From positions 62,001 through 126,000 of the forward strand of contig NZ_JBIEKE010000003.1 in NCBI RefSeq assembly GCF_043497005.1: a stretch of 64,000 nt of DNA. Reading direction: 5' to 3'. The stretch is from Halobacillus_A sp043497005 (GTDB taxonomy: Bacteria > Bacillota > Bacilli > Bacillales > Halobacillaceae). Within the stretch, counting starts at the first letter, position 1. The number at the start of each line of letters is the position of its first letter. Below the pieces are notes generated by a model. It searched no databases and was not told the origin of the DNA. It saw only the letters and a program-made list of their open reading frames with translations. This document shows positions 57,603 through 64,000 of this stretch, in pieces. A program made the translations under genes and the position numbers.

Positions 57603-58345
57603 ATTATTATATCAGGCCGATATCCAGTCTCCAGGAAGTACTTGGTCGCTTGCTGAATATTCATAAATGATTTTACTCCTTCGAGCTGAATCCCGTTTTT
57701 AGTAAATTGCATAACAACTTGAGGACGTAAACCAGCCAGCACAACTTCAATTCCAAGCAGCTGAAGATTCATTACTAAATTTTTAAGTAAAACAGCCCAG
57801 TCGTTATTTATGTCAGTTATGCCAGAAAACTGAATCGCCAGCCTGCTGATATTCTGGTTACGGCATTGTTCGGGTACTCGATCAAGAAGAATATATTTTT
57901 GTTCCTCTCGCAAAATTGGCTGTAAAGGAAGTAAAGCGTAACCTTTAGCAATGGGTACAACATTTGCTGTCATCTCTTCAATCATGCGTACCAATTCCTT
58001 TTCCTCTTCGGCTGCTTTAGTTTGATCGAATATTCTTGTGATCACATACATCTCACCTTCGTGTTCGAAGTGCTTCGTGTATACTTTTAATATCATTTCA
58101 TTTCCTCGCCAAGGGTAATGAAGACGCTCTACATTTAATTCTCTTTTCTCTGTAATTGAGTGGATTGTAATTTGTTTAGACTTTTCTTCGCAAGGAAACA
58201 AATCTTTTAAGCTCCTGCCAATTAATTCTTCGTTATGAAGATCGAACATGTGAAGATAAGCCGGATTCACATAAGCAACCACAAAATCATTTCTCGTAAC
58301 TATGACACCCTCATCTAATAAATCAACCGCATGTTTAAGAAGCAT
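57599..58345 (-). CDS. PAS-STAS protein (RsbR-like)
   Basis: 248 aa. Residues 8-112 are a PAS domain ('LLDEGVIVTRNDFVVAYVNPAYLHMFDLHNEELIGRSLKDLFP', ending 'MYVITRIFDQTKAAEEE'). A short helical linker leads to a C-terminal STAS domain (130-240: 'VVPIAKGYALLPLQPILREEQKYILLDRV', 'RLAIQFSGITDINNDWAVLLKNLVMNLQLLGIEVVLAGLRPQVV'). The order sensor-STAS is that of RsbR paralogues and of blue-light or redox sensors feeding the sigma-B stressosome. The PAS lacks an obvious flavin Cys motif (no NCRFLQ). Role in stress signalling is inferred. Confidence 0.82.
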   Translation of the reverse strand: MLLKHAVDLLDEGVIVTRNDFVVAYVNPAYLHMFDLHNEELIGRSLKDLFPCEEKSKQITIHSITEKRELNVERLHYPWRGNEMILKVYTKHFEHEGEMYVITRIFDQTKAAEEEKELVRMIEEMTANVVPIAKGYALLPLQPILREEQKYILLDRVPEQCRNQNISRLAIQFSGITDINNDWAVLLKNLVMNLQLLGIEVVLAGLRPQVVMQFTKNGIQLEGVKSFMNIQQATKYFLETGYRPDIII

Positions 58346-58372
58346 GCCCCGCCCCCCTAAGTCGGAATATTC

Positions 58373-58401
58373 TTACTATTCATTATGGAGGTTCTTGTCA
58401 A
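58373..58401 (-). promoter_or_regulatory. Sigma-A promoter of the PAS-STAS gene
   Basis: On the minus strand TTGACA (complement at 58396-58401), 17 bases, then TAGTAA (complement at 58373-58378), 28 bases before the ATG. Confidence 0.65.
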
Positions 58402-58424
58402 AAAAGCAATAAAAAATAAGAAAA

Positions 58425-58449
58425 AGCACCTTTTATAATAAAAGGTGCT
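58425..58449 (-). terminator. Hairpin H1 at the left edge of the gene-free segment
   Basis: AGCACCTTTTA-TAA-TAAAAGGTGCT is a perfect 11-bp stem. On the minus strand it is followed by CTTTTTCTTATTTTTT, so it ends leftward transcripts (from the DUF3006 gene). A near-identical hairpin is at 58847-58871. Confidence 0.8.
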
Positions 58450-58518
58450 CAGCTTGTATAGAAACCTTAATTTTCTCTTTTACCTCGGCAATGTAAACAC
58501 TTCTCGCATTAGAAAGAG

Positions 58519-58645
58519 AAAAGGGTTTTAGGAAACGACTCCCTTTCCATGGACGAATGGTGTGCCTCCTCGGGCTTATATCCCTCCGGGGTCACACCTT
58601 ATTCGTATCTCCCATAGGAGTCTCGCCGTTTCCTAAAACCCTTTT
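58519..58645. repeat. Long imperfect inverted repeat (family R1-like)
   Basis: The outer arms are a perfect 19-bp pair: AAAAGGGTTTTAGGAAACG at 58519-58537 and CGTTTCCTAAAACCCTTTT at 58627-58645. Inner parts also pair (CGAATGGTGTG with CACACCTTATTCG, and ACTCC with GGAGT). The inner sequence carries GACCCCGGAGGGA and GAGGAGG-like blocks on the minus strand, as in Bacillaceae intergenic repeats. No ORF. Confidence 0.8.
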
Positions 58646-58846
58646 TCGAGATAGATCACTGGAAAAACCACTTAATCAAGCTGTGTCCTTATGAAAACAG
58701 AGTTTGCAGCTTGGCATACACTTCACGATTCCATGGATTTTTTTAGTGGACTCGCGGAAAGCGGCGCTTTTTTCTTTCCTTTTCTTCATACTAATAGGAA
58801 TGAACTCACCTATAATCAAACCCCTCTAAGCTTTTTCCACAGTCTG

Positions 58847-58871
58847 AGCACCTTTTATAGTAAAAGGTGCT
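58847..58871 (+). terminator. Hairpin H2 at the right edge of the gene-free segment
   Basis: AGCACCTTTTA-TAG-TAAAAGGTGCT followed by TTTT. It matches H1 but for one loop base, and the outer bases CTGAG/CTCAG make the two ends an inverted pair. Confidence 0.75.
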
Positions 58872-58872
58872 T

Positions 58873-59097
58873 TTAAACGCCTTCAAGATCAGGCTCATTC
58901 TTATGCTCTCTTTGTTTCCTGACTATTTCTACATGCCTTAAATTTCCCAGATGATCAAAATCGATCGCCAAAATATCTCCCGGCTGGGCAAACTCGATCA
59001 GCCGTTCTTTAAAAACCATCAGTTTATTTCCTACTCGTTCTGTCTCAATCAGTATGGCGTTCATCCCTTCGTAACGATCAAGTGTATACGTATTCAT
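58873..59097 (-). CDS. DUF3006 protein
   Basis: 74 aa. 'TYTLDRYEGMNAILIETERVGNKLMVFKERLIEFAQPGDILAIDFDH' matches the DUF3006 pattern (YTLDRFEG..AVL...., then EGD.L.V). It is a small beta-barrel-like protein of unknown function, often next to metallo-beta-lactamase-fold ComEC-like genes, which are absent here. Monocistronic; its message would run through H2 and the long inverted repeat to terminator H1. Confidence 0.83.
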   Translation of the reverse strand: MNTYTLDRYEGMNAILIETERVGNKLMVFKERLIEFAQPGDILAIDFDHLGNLRHVEIVRKQREHKNEPDLEGV

Positions 59098-59231
59098 GAT
59101 GACACATCCTTTTTAAAATATGGCCAAATTTCCGACAATTTACTTTCTAGTTTGACAATTCCCTTCTTATAAAAAATTAAACGTAAAGTAATAAACAATG
59201 CTAGACAAAAGCAAATTATGATGTTAAGTTA

Positions 59232-59251
59232 TAACTAACGACCGTTAGTTA
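59232..59251 (+). promoter_or_regulatory. TetR-family operator
   Basis: TAACTAACGACCGTTAGTTA is a 20-base palindrome with one central mismatch, 26 bases before the TetR-family ATG. It is a typical autoregulatory site for TetR-controlled efflux operons; binding is inferred. Confidence 0.75.
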
Positions 59252-59277
59252 GCTCAGATGATAGAGGTGAGACATAT

Positions 59278-59868
59278 ATGACTGAACAACGAATTATAGA
59301 CGCAAGTCTCGAGTGCTTTGCTTACTCAGGCTATCAGAATACAAGCCTTGCAGACATCGCAGATAAAGTAGGAATTAAAAAACCTTCTCTCTATAACCAT
59401 TTTTCAAGTAAAGAAGCCATTTTCTTAAGGGTTTTAGATGAAGTAGCACAGAGAGAATTAAATCATTTAAAAGGATTTACAGAGTATACGAAGGATCGTT
59501 CGATAAAAGAACAAATTCACGAAGTATTTAACTTGTATGTAGAACATATGTCTTATTCAACGGAAGGATCTTTCTTTAAACGTTTCACCTTTTTCCCACC
59601 GGAAGAGTTCGCCGATGAGATTCATCAAGTATTTATTCGTACAGAAGAACAAGTGATTAAAATTATCGGCCCCATTTTTCAAAAAGGAATTGATTTAGGA
59701 GTCATTCGTCCACTTCACTTGAATGAATTGACTTCTACATTTTATACAATTATTGATGGATTATTTTTAGAAGAAAATTTTTACAACCGAGCTACCCTTG
59801 TCGAAAGGCAGAGAGCAAGTTTTAAAATTTTCTGGCTTGGAATTCAAGCAGCGAGTCAGGAGGAGTAA
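59278..59868 (+). CDS. TetR/AcrR-family regulator (YvdT-like)
   Basis: 196 aa. The N-terminal helix-turn-helix 'ASLECFAYSGYQNTSLADIADKVGIKKPSLYNHFSSKEAIFLRVL' (residues 8-55) is complete. The C-terminal ligand domain (70-190, ending 'YNRATLVERQRASFKIFWLGIQAA') is typical of multidrug-responsive members. It begins an operon with two SMR transport genes and has a palindrome at its promoter. Autorepression released by a cationic drug or amphiphile is likely. B. subtilis yvdT-yvdS-yvdR has the same plan. Confidence 0.9.
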   Translation: MTEQRIIDASLECFAYSGYQNTSLADIADKVGIKKPSLYNHFSSKEAIFLRVLDEVAQRELNHLKGFTEYTKDRSIKEQIHEVFNLYVEHMSYSTEGSFFKRFTFFPPEEFADEIHQVFIRTEEQVIKIIGPIFQKGIDLGVIRPLHLNELTSTFYTIIDGLFLEENFYNRATLVERQRASFKIFWLGIQAASQEE

Positions 59869-59871
59869 AGA

Positions 59872-60222
59872 ATGGCATGGGTTTATTTATTAATTGGTGC
59901 AGTATTTGAGGTAGGCTGGGCAATTGGTCTTAAGCTCTCCGAAGGGTTCTCCAGACCTTTCGTCTCAGTGGCGACAGTTATTTTTATTTTTATAAGTTTC
60001 TATTTTTTCACAAAAGCATTACGTTTAGTGGATATCGGCACCGGCTACGCTCTATTTACAGGCCTCGGTGCAGCAGGTACCGCCGTAATCGGAATGACAT
60101 TTCTTGGTGACGAAGCAGGCACTGGGAAGGTCTTTTTTATTGTACTTTTAATTGTAGGCGTGATTGGACTGAAACTTTCTGATGGAGAAAAAGAATCGGT
60201 TCACACCGTTCAGGAGGGGTAA
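59872..60222 (+). CDS. SMR-family transporter subunit 1 (YvdS/YkkC-like)
   Basis: 116 aa with four helices. The essential membrane Glu is in 'LIGAVFEVGWAIGLKLSEGF' (Glu14), and W-A-I-G with the G-x-A-L-F-T-G-L-G-A-A-G-T-A motif in TM3 defines the small multidrug resistance family. It pairs with the next gene, as paired SMRs form heterodimers that export quaternary cations or guanidinium derivatives. It lies three bases after the TetR stop. No guanidine (ykkC) riboswitch precedes it. Confidence 0.9.
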   Translation: MAWVYLLIGAVFEVGWAIGLKLSEGFSRPFVSVATVIFIFISFYFFTKALRLVDIGTGYALFTGLGAAGTAVIGMTFLGDEAGTGKVFFIVLLIVGVIGLKLSDGEKESVHTVQEG

Positions 60223-60224
60223 CG

Positions 60225-60539
60225 ATGGCTTGGATGTTTTTAATTATAGCAGGTATGGGTGAAATGATGGGGATGTTTTTCTTGAAGCTTTCTGATGGAC
60301 TTAGCAAGTTAAAACCCAGCTTGTTTGCTTTGCTTTCTGGTGGCTTAAGCTTTTACTTCTTGTCCTTATCTTTAAAGGAACTGCCCATAGGTACAGCTTA
60401 TGGGATATGGACCGGAATCGGTTCAGCCGGCACTGTACTTCTAGGGATATTTTTTTTCAAAGAGCAAGTCAATATGAAAAGAATCTTCTTCGTGACATGC
60501 ATAATCACTGGGGTTATTGGCCTAAAACTTGTTTCTTAA
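60225..60539 (+). CDS. SMR-family transporter subunit 2 (YvdR/YkkD-like)
   Basis: 104 aa, four helices. The conserved Glu is in 'IIAGMGEMMGMFFLKLSDGL' (Glu13). TM3 'IGTAYGIWTGIGSAGTVLLGIFFFKE' matches SMR proteins. Two bases separate it from subunit 1. The two subunits differ clearly, which fits an obligate heterodimer. No strong terminator follows; a short palindrome CCTACACTAGGTGTAGG lies about 120 bases on. Confidence 0.9.
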   Translation: MAWMFLIIAGMGEMMGMFFLKLSDGLSKLKPSLFALLSGGLSFYFLSLSLKELPIGTAYGIWTGIGSAGTVLLGIFFFKEQVNMKRIFFVTCIITGVIGLKLVS

Positions 60540-60732
60540 TTTTTTTGGAAAAAATATCTGTTCTTCTGTTGCAAGTTGAGTTAAATGTCAGTAAACTATA
60601 TACTGTATTTCCTAATATTAGACATAATTCGACAAACATGATATGAGTACAAAATGCCTACACTAGGTGTAGGGTTCTTTGAAAGCAGAACTGTCTAAAA
60701 TTAGTGAAATGAATCATCAGGGGGATTTTTTT

Positions 60733-60864
60733 ATGAGAAGATTATTACTTGGTATCTTATTAACAATTGTCGTTGGTTTTAGCTATGTAGGTTACACTGA
60801 TCTTGATACTAATCCTGCTCCAGAAGAAACGTCTAATGACGAATCATCGGAACAGCAATTTTAA
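60733..60864 (+). CDS. Small exported or single-span peptide
   Basis: 43 aa: 'MRRLLLGILLTIVVGFSYVG' forms a signal-like helix and the acidic tail reads DTNPAPEETSNDESSEQQF. The ATG at 60733 follows AGGGGGA; upstream in-frame TTG has no ribosome site. Function unknown. It might be a membrane-tethered peptide. It is ended by a strong terminator. Confidence 0.6.
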   Translation: MRRLLLGILLTIVVGFSYVGYTDLDTNPAPEETSNDESSEQQF

Positions 60865-60897
60865 AAGCCTCTTGAGTCTTAGCTCAAGAGGCTTTTC
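60863..60897. terminator. Bidirectional terminator
   Basis: AAAAGCCTCTTGAG and CTCAAGAGGCTTTT form a perfect 14-bp stem around TCTTAG, between converging genes. Confidence 0.94.
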
Positions 60898-61584
60898 TTA
60901 TTGTAAAGGAAGGTCAAGTTCACGATCGTCTCCCCATACATCTTCTAAATAGTCATCTCTTCCGGAATTCCCTCGATAATAATCATAGCGCCACTCGTTC
61001 TTTTTATAATAATCTTGATGGTACTCTTCAGCACGGTAGAATGAATCCGCTTCTCTGATCGGAGTTATGACTTCACCGTCAAATCGATGCGATTCTATTT
61101 GGTCCGCCTTGGAATGCTCAGCTTCTTGTTTTTGCTCCTCTGTATGATAAAAAATTCCCGCTGTATATTGAGCTCCTCGATCTATAAACTGTCCGCCATC
61201 ATCTGTCGGATTAATTTGTCTCCAGAATACAGCCAGCAAATCCTCATATTTAATGACAGCCGGGTCATAATATACTTGTACCGCTTCTACATGGTTCGTC
61301 TTACCGCCGGCGACCTCTTCATAGGTCGGATTGGTTTGCCCGCCTCCTGTATAACCTGAAATGACCTCATCCACACCCGCTAGTTTTTCAAAAGGCGGCT
61401 CCATACACCAAAAACAGCCGCCTGCAAACGTAGCCACTTCAAAACCTTGAGGCACATCTGTCTCTGCGACTGCTTCACTTTCATAACTTCTTTGTGTGAA
61501 ATAATTATAAGCCTCCGGGAGTATAAGAATGCCAGCCATGATTGTAACGAGAGCAGCTAACCACCATTTGGTTTGCTTTTTCAT
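60898..61584 (-). CDS. msrA: Peptide methionine-S-sulfoxide reductase MsrA, membrane-anchored
   Basis: 228 aa. An N-terminal membrane anchor (residues 6-27, KWWLAALVTIMAGILILPEAY) precedes the MsrA domain. The catalytic GCFWCMEPPFEKLAGV has its Cys at about residue 57. 'GYTGG', 'TNHVEAVQVYYDP', 'QINPTDDGGQFIDRGAQYTAGIFYH' and 'YHQDYYKKN' are all typical. The anchor suggests repair of oxidized methionine in surface proteins rather than in the cytoplasm. No MsrB is fused or adjacent. Most bacillary MsrA are cytoplasmic, about 175 aa. Confidence 0.93.
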   Translation of the reverse strand: MKKQTKWWLAALVTIMAGILILPEAYNYFTQRSYESEAVAETDVPQGFEVATFAGGCFWCMEPPFEKLAGVDEVISGYTGGGQTNPTYEEVAGGKTNHVEAVQVYYDPAVIKYEDLLAVFWRQINPTDDGGQFIDRGAQYTAGIFYHTEEQKQEAEHSKADQIESHRFDGEVITPIREADSFYRAEEYHQDYYKKNEWRYDYYRGNSGRDDYLEDVWGDDRELDLPLQ

Positions 61585-61660
61585 TTTTTATGAGTCACCT
61601 CGTTTATCTAGTCTTCTTATATTTTATCACGCATACCCGGAGTTCTCTGTACATAAGGCT

Positions 61661-62221
61661 CTACTGTACTTTGAAGGCTTGCTCCATTGTTGTCTGTTTC
61701 GTGCTACGAATATTCGCGAAGAGTGAGCGTTTAATAATTTGAAGTGCATTATCATTATCATTTGTTTTCTCGGAAGCTATACAATCTTTAGGAATCCAAA
61801 GGTCATAATCTCTCATATAAGCATCATTAGCTGTAAATAAGACGCAAATATCACCCGCTACTCCGGTTAATACAAGTTTGTTAACCTGTAACTGCTCAAG
61901 CAATATACTAAGTTGCGTACCAAAAAATCCAGAGTGTTTCGGTTTTATAATAAAATAATCGTTGTCCTCAGGCAGAACTTCATTAATGATCGTTTCTCCT
62001 GGTCCTTGTTTGCACTCTTCGATCAACTCATCAACGTTATCCTGCCATAGATTAAAGTTATCGTTTACGTAAATAACCGGAATCCCATTATGTTTTGCTT
62101 GTTTTCTAAGTTCATTTATTGGACCGACAATATCCTTCGAATGTTCTAAAAGATCGTCTCCTCCATTAAAATCCATTTTATTAATCATATCAATAATGAG
62201 TAATGCAGTATTTTGAGCCAT
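61661..62221 (-). CDS. Isochorismatase-family cysteine hydrolase
   Basis: 186 aa Rossmann-like hydrolase. The triad is Asp in 'ALLIIDMINKMDF' (about residue 11), Lys in 'FIIKPKHSGFFGT' (about 94) and Cys in 'VLTGVAGDICVLFTANDA' (about 126). A cis-peptide Val-Ala precedes the Cys. The family includes nicotinamidases, isochorismatases and other amidases. It starts six bases after nadE, which hints at NAD salvage, but the classic nicotinamidase metal-binding D-x-H is not evident. Substrate open. Confidence 0.87.
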   Translation of the reverse strand: MAQNTALLIIDMINKMDFNGGDDLLEHSKDIVGPINELRKQAKHNGIPVIYVNDNFNLWQDNVDELIEECKQGPGETIINEVLPEDNDYFIIKPKHSGFFGTQLSILLEQLQVNKLVLTGVAGDICVLFTANDAYMRDYDLWIPKDCIASEKTNDNDNALQIIKRSLFANIRSTKQTTMEQAFKVQ

Positions 62222-62227
62222 TTATGA

Positions 62228-62977
62228 TCACTCCTCTTCAAACTTCGGCGGTCCTGCTGGTACCTGTCTTTTATGCTCGCTTTTACTATGAAGGCTTCTA
62301 AGTGTCTCTTCATCCTCAGCACTAATTTGTTCCCCTCTTAAGTATGCATCAATCGCGTCATAGGAAATCCCCATTTCTTCTTCATCTGACTGACCTTCCC
62401 ATAACTCTGCACTTGGTTTTTTAGTTACAACAGTGTCCGTTACTCCTAAATATCTTGCCATCTCTCTTACTTCTTCTTTCCTCATATGAATGAGGGGTAC
62501 AAGATCCACTCCTCCGTCTCCATATTTTGTAAAGTAACCTGTGTAATCTTCTGCGGCATTATCCGTACCTACAACTAAATAGCCGTAGTTTTGAGCAACT
62601 GTATAAAGGGTGGACATTCTTAAACGAGCTTGTAGATTTGCTCCTCTTAGTTGAGCGTTTTCTTCATTCCAATCTCCTTTGTTTCTTAATTCCTCCTCAA
62701 TTGTTTCATACGTTTCCTCATAGGATTTCGTCAATTCAATACCTACATAGTCCAACCCAGTGTTTTCTACTACTGCTAATGCATCCGGCTGGTCTTCTAC
62801 TTTTTTATTAATTGGAAGCAATACGCCAAGAGAGTTTTCAGGAAATGCTCTCTTAATTAAATAAGCCACTACTGCTGAATCTATCCCGCCACTTATGCCT
62901 ACAAGAGCACCCTTAGCTCCAGCTTCATCAATTTTATCTTTAAGCCACTTCACTAAATGTTCCACACGCTTCTCCAT
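62228..62977 (-). CDS. nadE: NH3-dependent NAD+ synthetase NadE
   Basis: 249 aa. The PP-loop ATP site SGGIDS (residue 29) and the family blocks 'RLRMSTLYTVAQNYGYLVVGTDNAAEDYTGYFTKYGDGGVDLVPLIHMRKEEVR' and 'KKPSAELWEGQSDEEEMGISYDAIDAYL' are intact. It amidates deamido-NAD with ammonia. No glutaminase domain is present, so it depends on free ammonia. Shorter than B. subtilis NadE (272). It forms a unit with the cysteine hydrolase. Confidence 0.95.
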   Translation of the reverse strand: MEKRVEHLVKWLKDKIDEAGAKGALVGISGGIDSAVVAYLIKRAFPENSLGVLLPINKKVEDQPDALAVVENTGLDYVGIELTKSYEETYETIEEELRNKGDWNEENAQLRGANLQARLRMSTLYTVAQNYGYLVVGTDNAAEDYTGYFTKYGDGGVDLVPLIHMRKEEVREMARYLGVTDTVVTKKPSAELWEGQSDEEEMGISYDAIDAYLRGEQISAEDEETLRSLHSKSEHKRQVPAGPPKFEEE

Positions 62978-63113
62978 AATCGATCTCCTCTCTTCTTTTA
63001 CCTTCTCGTTGTTATGTACCTGAAAAAATATGGGAGTAAACGTAAATAATTAGTTTACGGTATATTTATTCAGGCTATGTAATGGTAAGAGTGAGGAAAG
63101 AGAGGTTTCATGA

Positions 63114-64000
63114 ATGCTGACAAAATATAAAAGTGCTTGGCTGTTCACCGGAGTATTAATATTTTTTATTGTAGTTTTTCTTATTGGTCTCATGCTGACT
63201 GAAAACTTGCCCATCTTTGATAGTCTTTACATGACGATTATTTCTATCTTAGGTATAGGATACGGGGATTATGTGCCTAACTCCAATGCTGGAAAGATTA
63301 TAGCTATAATTCTCATTCCGATTACATTAGGATTAAGCTCCTACTTGCTCACTTACGTAGCTTCTATATTAATTGAAGGAAATTTATCTAATAAATGGGA
63401 GAGGAAAAAGATGAACAACCAAATTGATAAAATGGAGAATCATTACATCATTTGCGGATATGAACGAGTTGGTGAACAAGTATTAAAAGAATTTCAGAAT
63501 CATCAATATGATATCGTTGTTATTGATACAGATGAAAATAAAGCTTCAAGGATCCCTGAAGAAGTGCCTTATATTATAATGATGCTAAGCAAAACCACGT
63601 GTTAGAGAAGGCAGGCATCAAGCGGGCCAAGGGATTAATTGCAACGACTTCAGATGATTCGTTGAACCTGTTCATCACCTTAACAGCCAAAGGATTGAAC
63701 TCAGAAGTAGAAGTGATTGCCCGAGCAGAAGTAAGTGAAACAGAAGATAAATTAAAGCGTGCAGGTGCAGATCACGTAGTAAATCCTTCTGATCTTGGAG
63801 GGCGCAGAATGGCTTTATCATTAATCAAGCCTGTGAGTATGCATTACATCGATTCCATCATTCATGCCGAAAACCACAGCTTCCAAATGGAAGATTTTCA
63901 CGTTGGTGATCAACTAAGTACAAGCAAAATTTCTGACTTAAAGCTTCGCGAGAAATTTGACCTTACTCTTCTAGGCATAAAAAAGGGTGATGGTAAATTC
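63114..64000 (+). pseudogene. Frameshifted two-TM potassium channel with RCK/TrkA domain (3' end outside window)
   Basis: The first 163 codons give TM1 (WLFTGVLIFFIVVFLIGLML), pore 'ISILGIGYGDYVP' with filter GYGD (residues 49-52), TM2 (IIAIILIPITLGLSSYLLTYVASIL) and the start of a TrkA-N/RCK domain ('HYIICGYERVGEQVLKEF', 'DIVVIDTDENKASRIPEEVPYII'). The frame then stops. From about 63577 a frame offset by one missing base resumes the RCK sequence (NDAKQNHVLEKAGIKRAKGL, then IATTSDDSLNLFI) through TrkA-C to the window end. The lesion is a one-base deletion near 63575, or a sequencing error. Intact homologues are YugO/MthK-like K+ channels. Confidence 0.8.

Noticed and set aside
59232..60539. 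Guanidine (ykkC) riboswitch control of the SMR pair
   Set aside because: The leader has no ykkC motifs; a TetR gene and palindromic operator are present instead.
60656..60674. Palindrome CCTACACTAGGTGTAGG as a terminator for the SMR operon
   Set aside because: No T-run follows, so termination is not supported. It could be an operator for the following small gene, but nothing else supports that.
1..64000. CRISPR arrays, rRNA genes, complete insertion sequences or prophage genes
   Set aside because: No regularly spaced repeats, rRNA sequence, transposase frame or phage structural gene was seen on either strand.

Overview
The window is low-to-moderate G+C DNA (about 40% by eye) from a Bacillaceae bacterium, most likely a moderately halophilic or marine genus such as Halobacillus, Virgibacillus or a relative. 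Support: B. subtilis-type operons (ykoFEDC, queCDE, dppABCDE-ykfABCD, trpEDCFBA, yxlEFG), strong AGGAGG ribosome sites, CodY, sigma-B, TRAP and cre-type sites, very acidic secreted proteins, and a NaChBac-type sodium channel. No rRNA, prophage, complete insertion sequence or CRISPR array was seen. One tRNA-Ala(GGC) is present.

Layout. 0.4-4.2 kb: TPP-riboswitch ykoFEDC thiamine-precursor ECF transporter. 4.5-6.9 kb: VOC protein, GntR regulator and an M24-fold enzyme whose six active-site residues have the spacing of the DMSP lyase DddP, with a tandem operator. 7-12 kb: thioredoxin-reductase-like flavoprotein, lysophospholipase-like hydrolase, FusB-type EF-G-binding protein, VOC protein, dicarboxylate/glutamate symporter. 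12-13.8 kb: a decayed two-domain nitrilase-family gene. 13.9-17 kb: small membrane proteins, a GNAT enzyme, and an AbgT-family transporter behind a perfect CodY box. 17-20 kb: NitT/TauT-type ABC importer. 20.1-21.3 kb: an unusual AbrB-AbrB-zinc-ribbon-CHAD fusion. 21.8-26.4 kb: DUF4870, GyrI-like, phosphoesterase, a methyltransferase remnant, a sortase-anchored LPDTA protein, two Nudix hydrolases. 26.6-29.7 kb: RND exporter (swrC-like). 30-32 kb: preQ1 riboswitch and queCDE. 32-33 kb: YqaE/Pmp3 peptide and PAP2 phosphatase. 33.3-42.8 kb: dppABCDE-ykfABCD for uptake and recycling of cell-wall peptides, behind a CodY-like box. 43-46.8 kb: hydrolase remnant, YpjP, DUF2935, sodium channel, tRNA-Ala, YflT stress protein. 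46.9-53.6 kb: trpEDCFBA plus trpG with a TRAP-type leader. 53.7-64 kb: yxlEFG, SDR, GNAT, lipoprotein, PAS-STAS protein, DUF3006, TetR with a paired SMR exporter, membrane-anchored MsrA, isochorismatase-family protein with NadE, and a frameshifted potassium channel cut by the window edge.

Intergenic space holds several repeat families: a 40-55 nt hairpin in three copies, two longer Bacillaceae-type intergenic repeats, GGTACC palindromes, and a 447-nt gene-free segment bounded by matching hairpins around a roughly 127-nt inverted repeat. The most interesting items are the AbrB-CHAD fusion, the DddP-like gene with its operators, the perfect CodY box before the AbgT transporter, and the repeat-bounded segment at 58.4-58.9 kb. 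All calls come from reading the sequence and from family knowledge; no alignment or database search was run.
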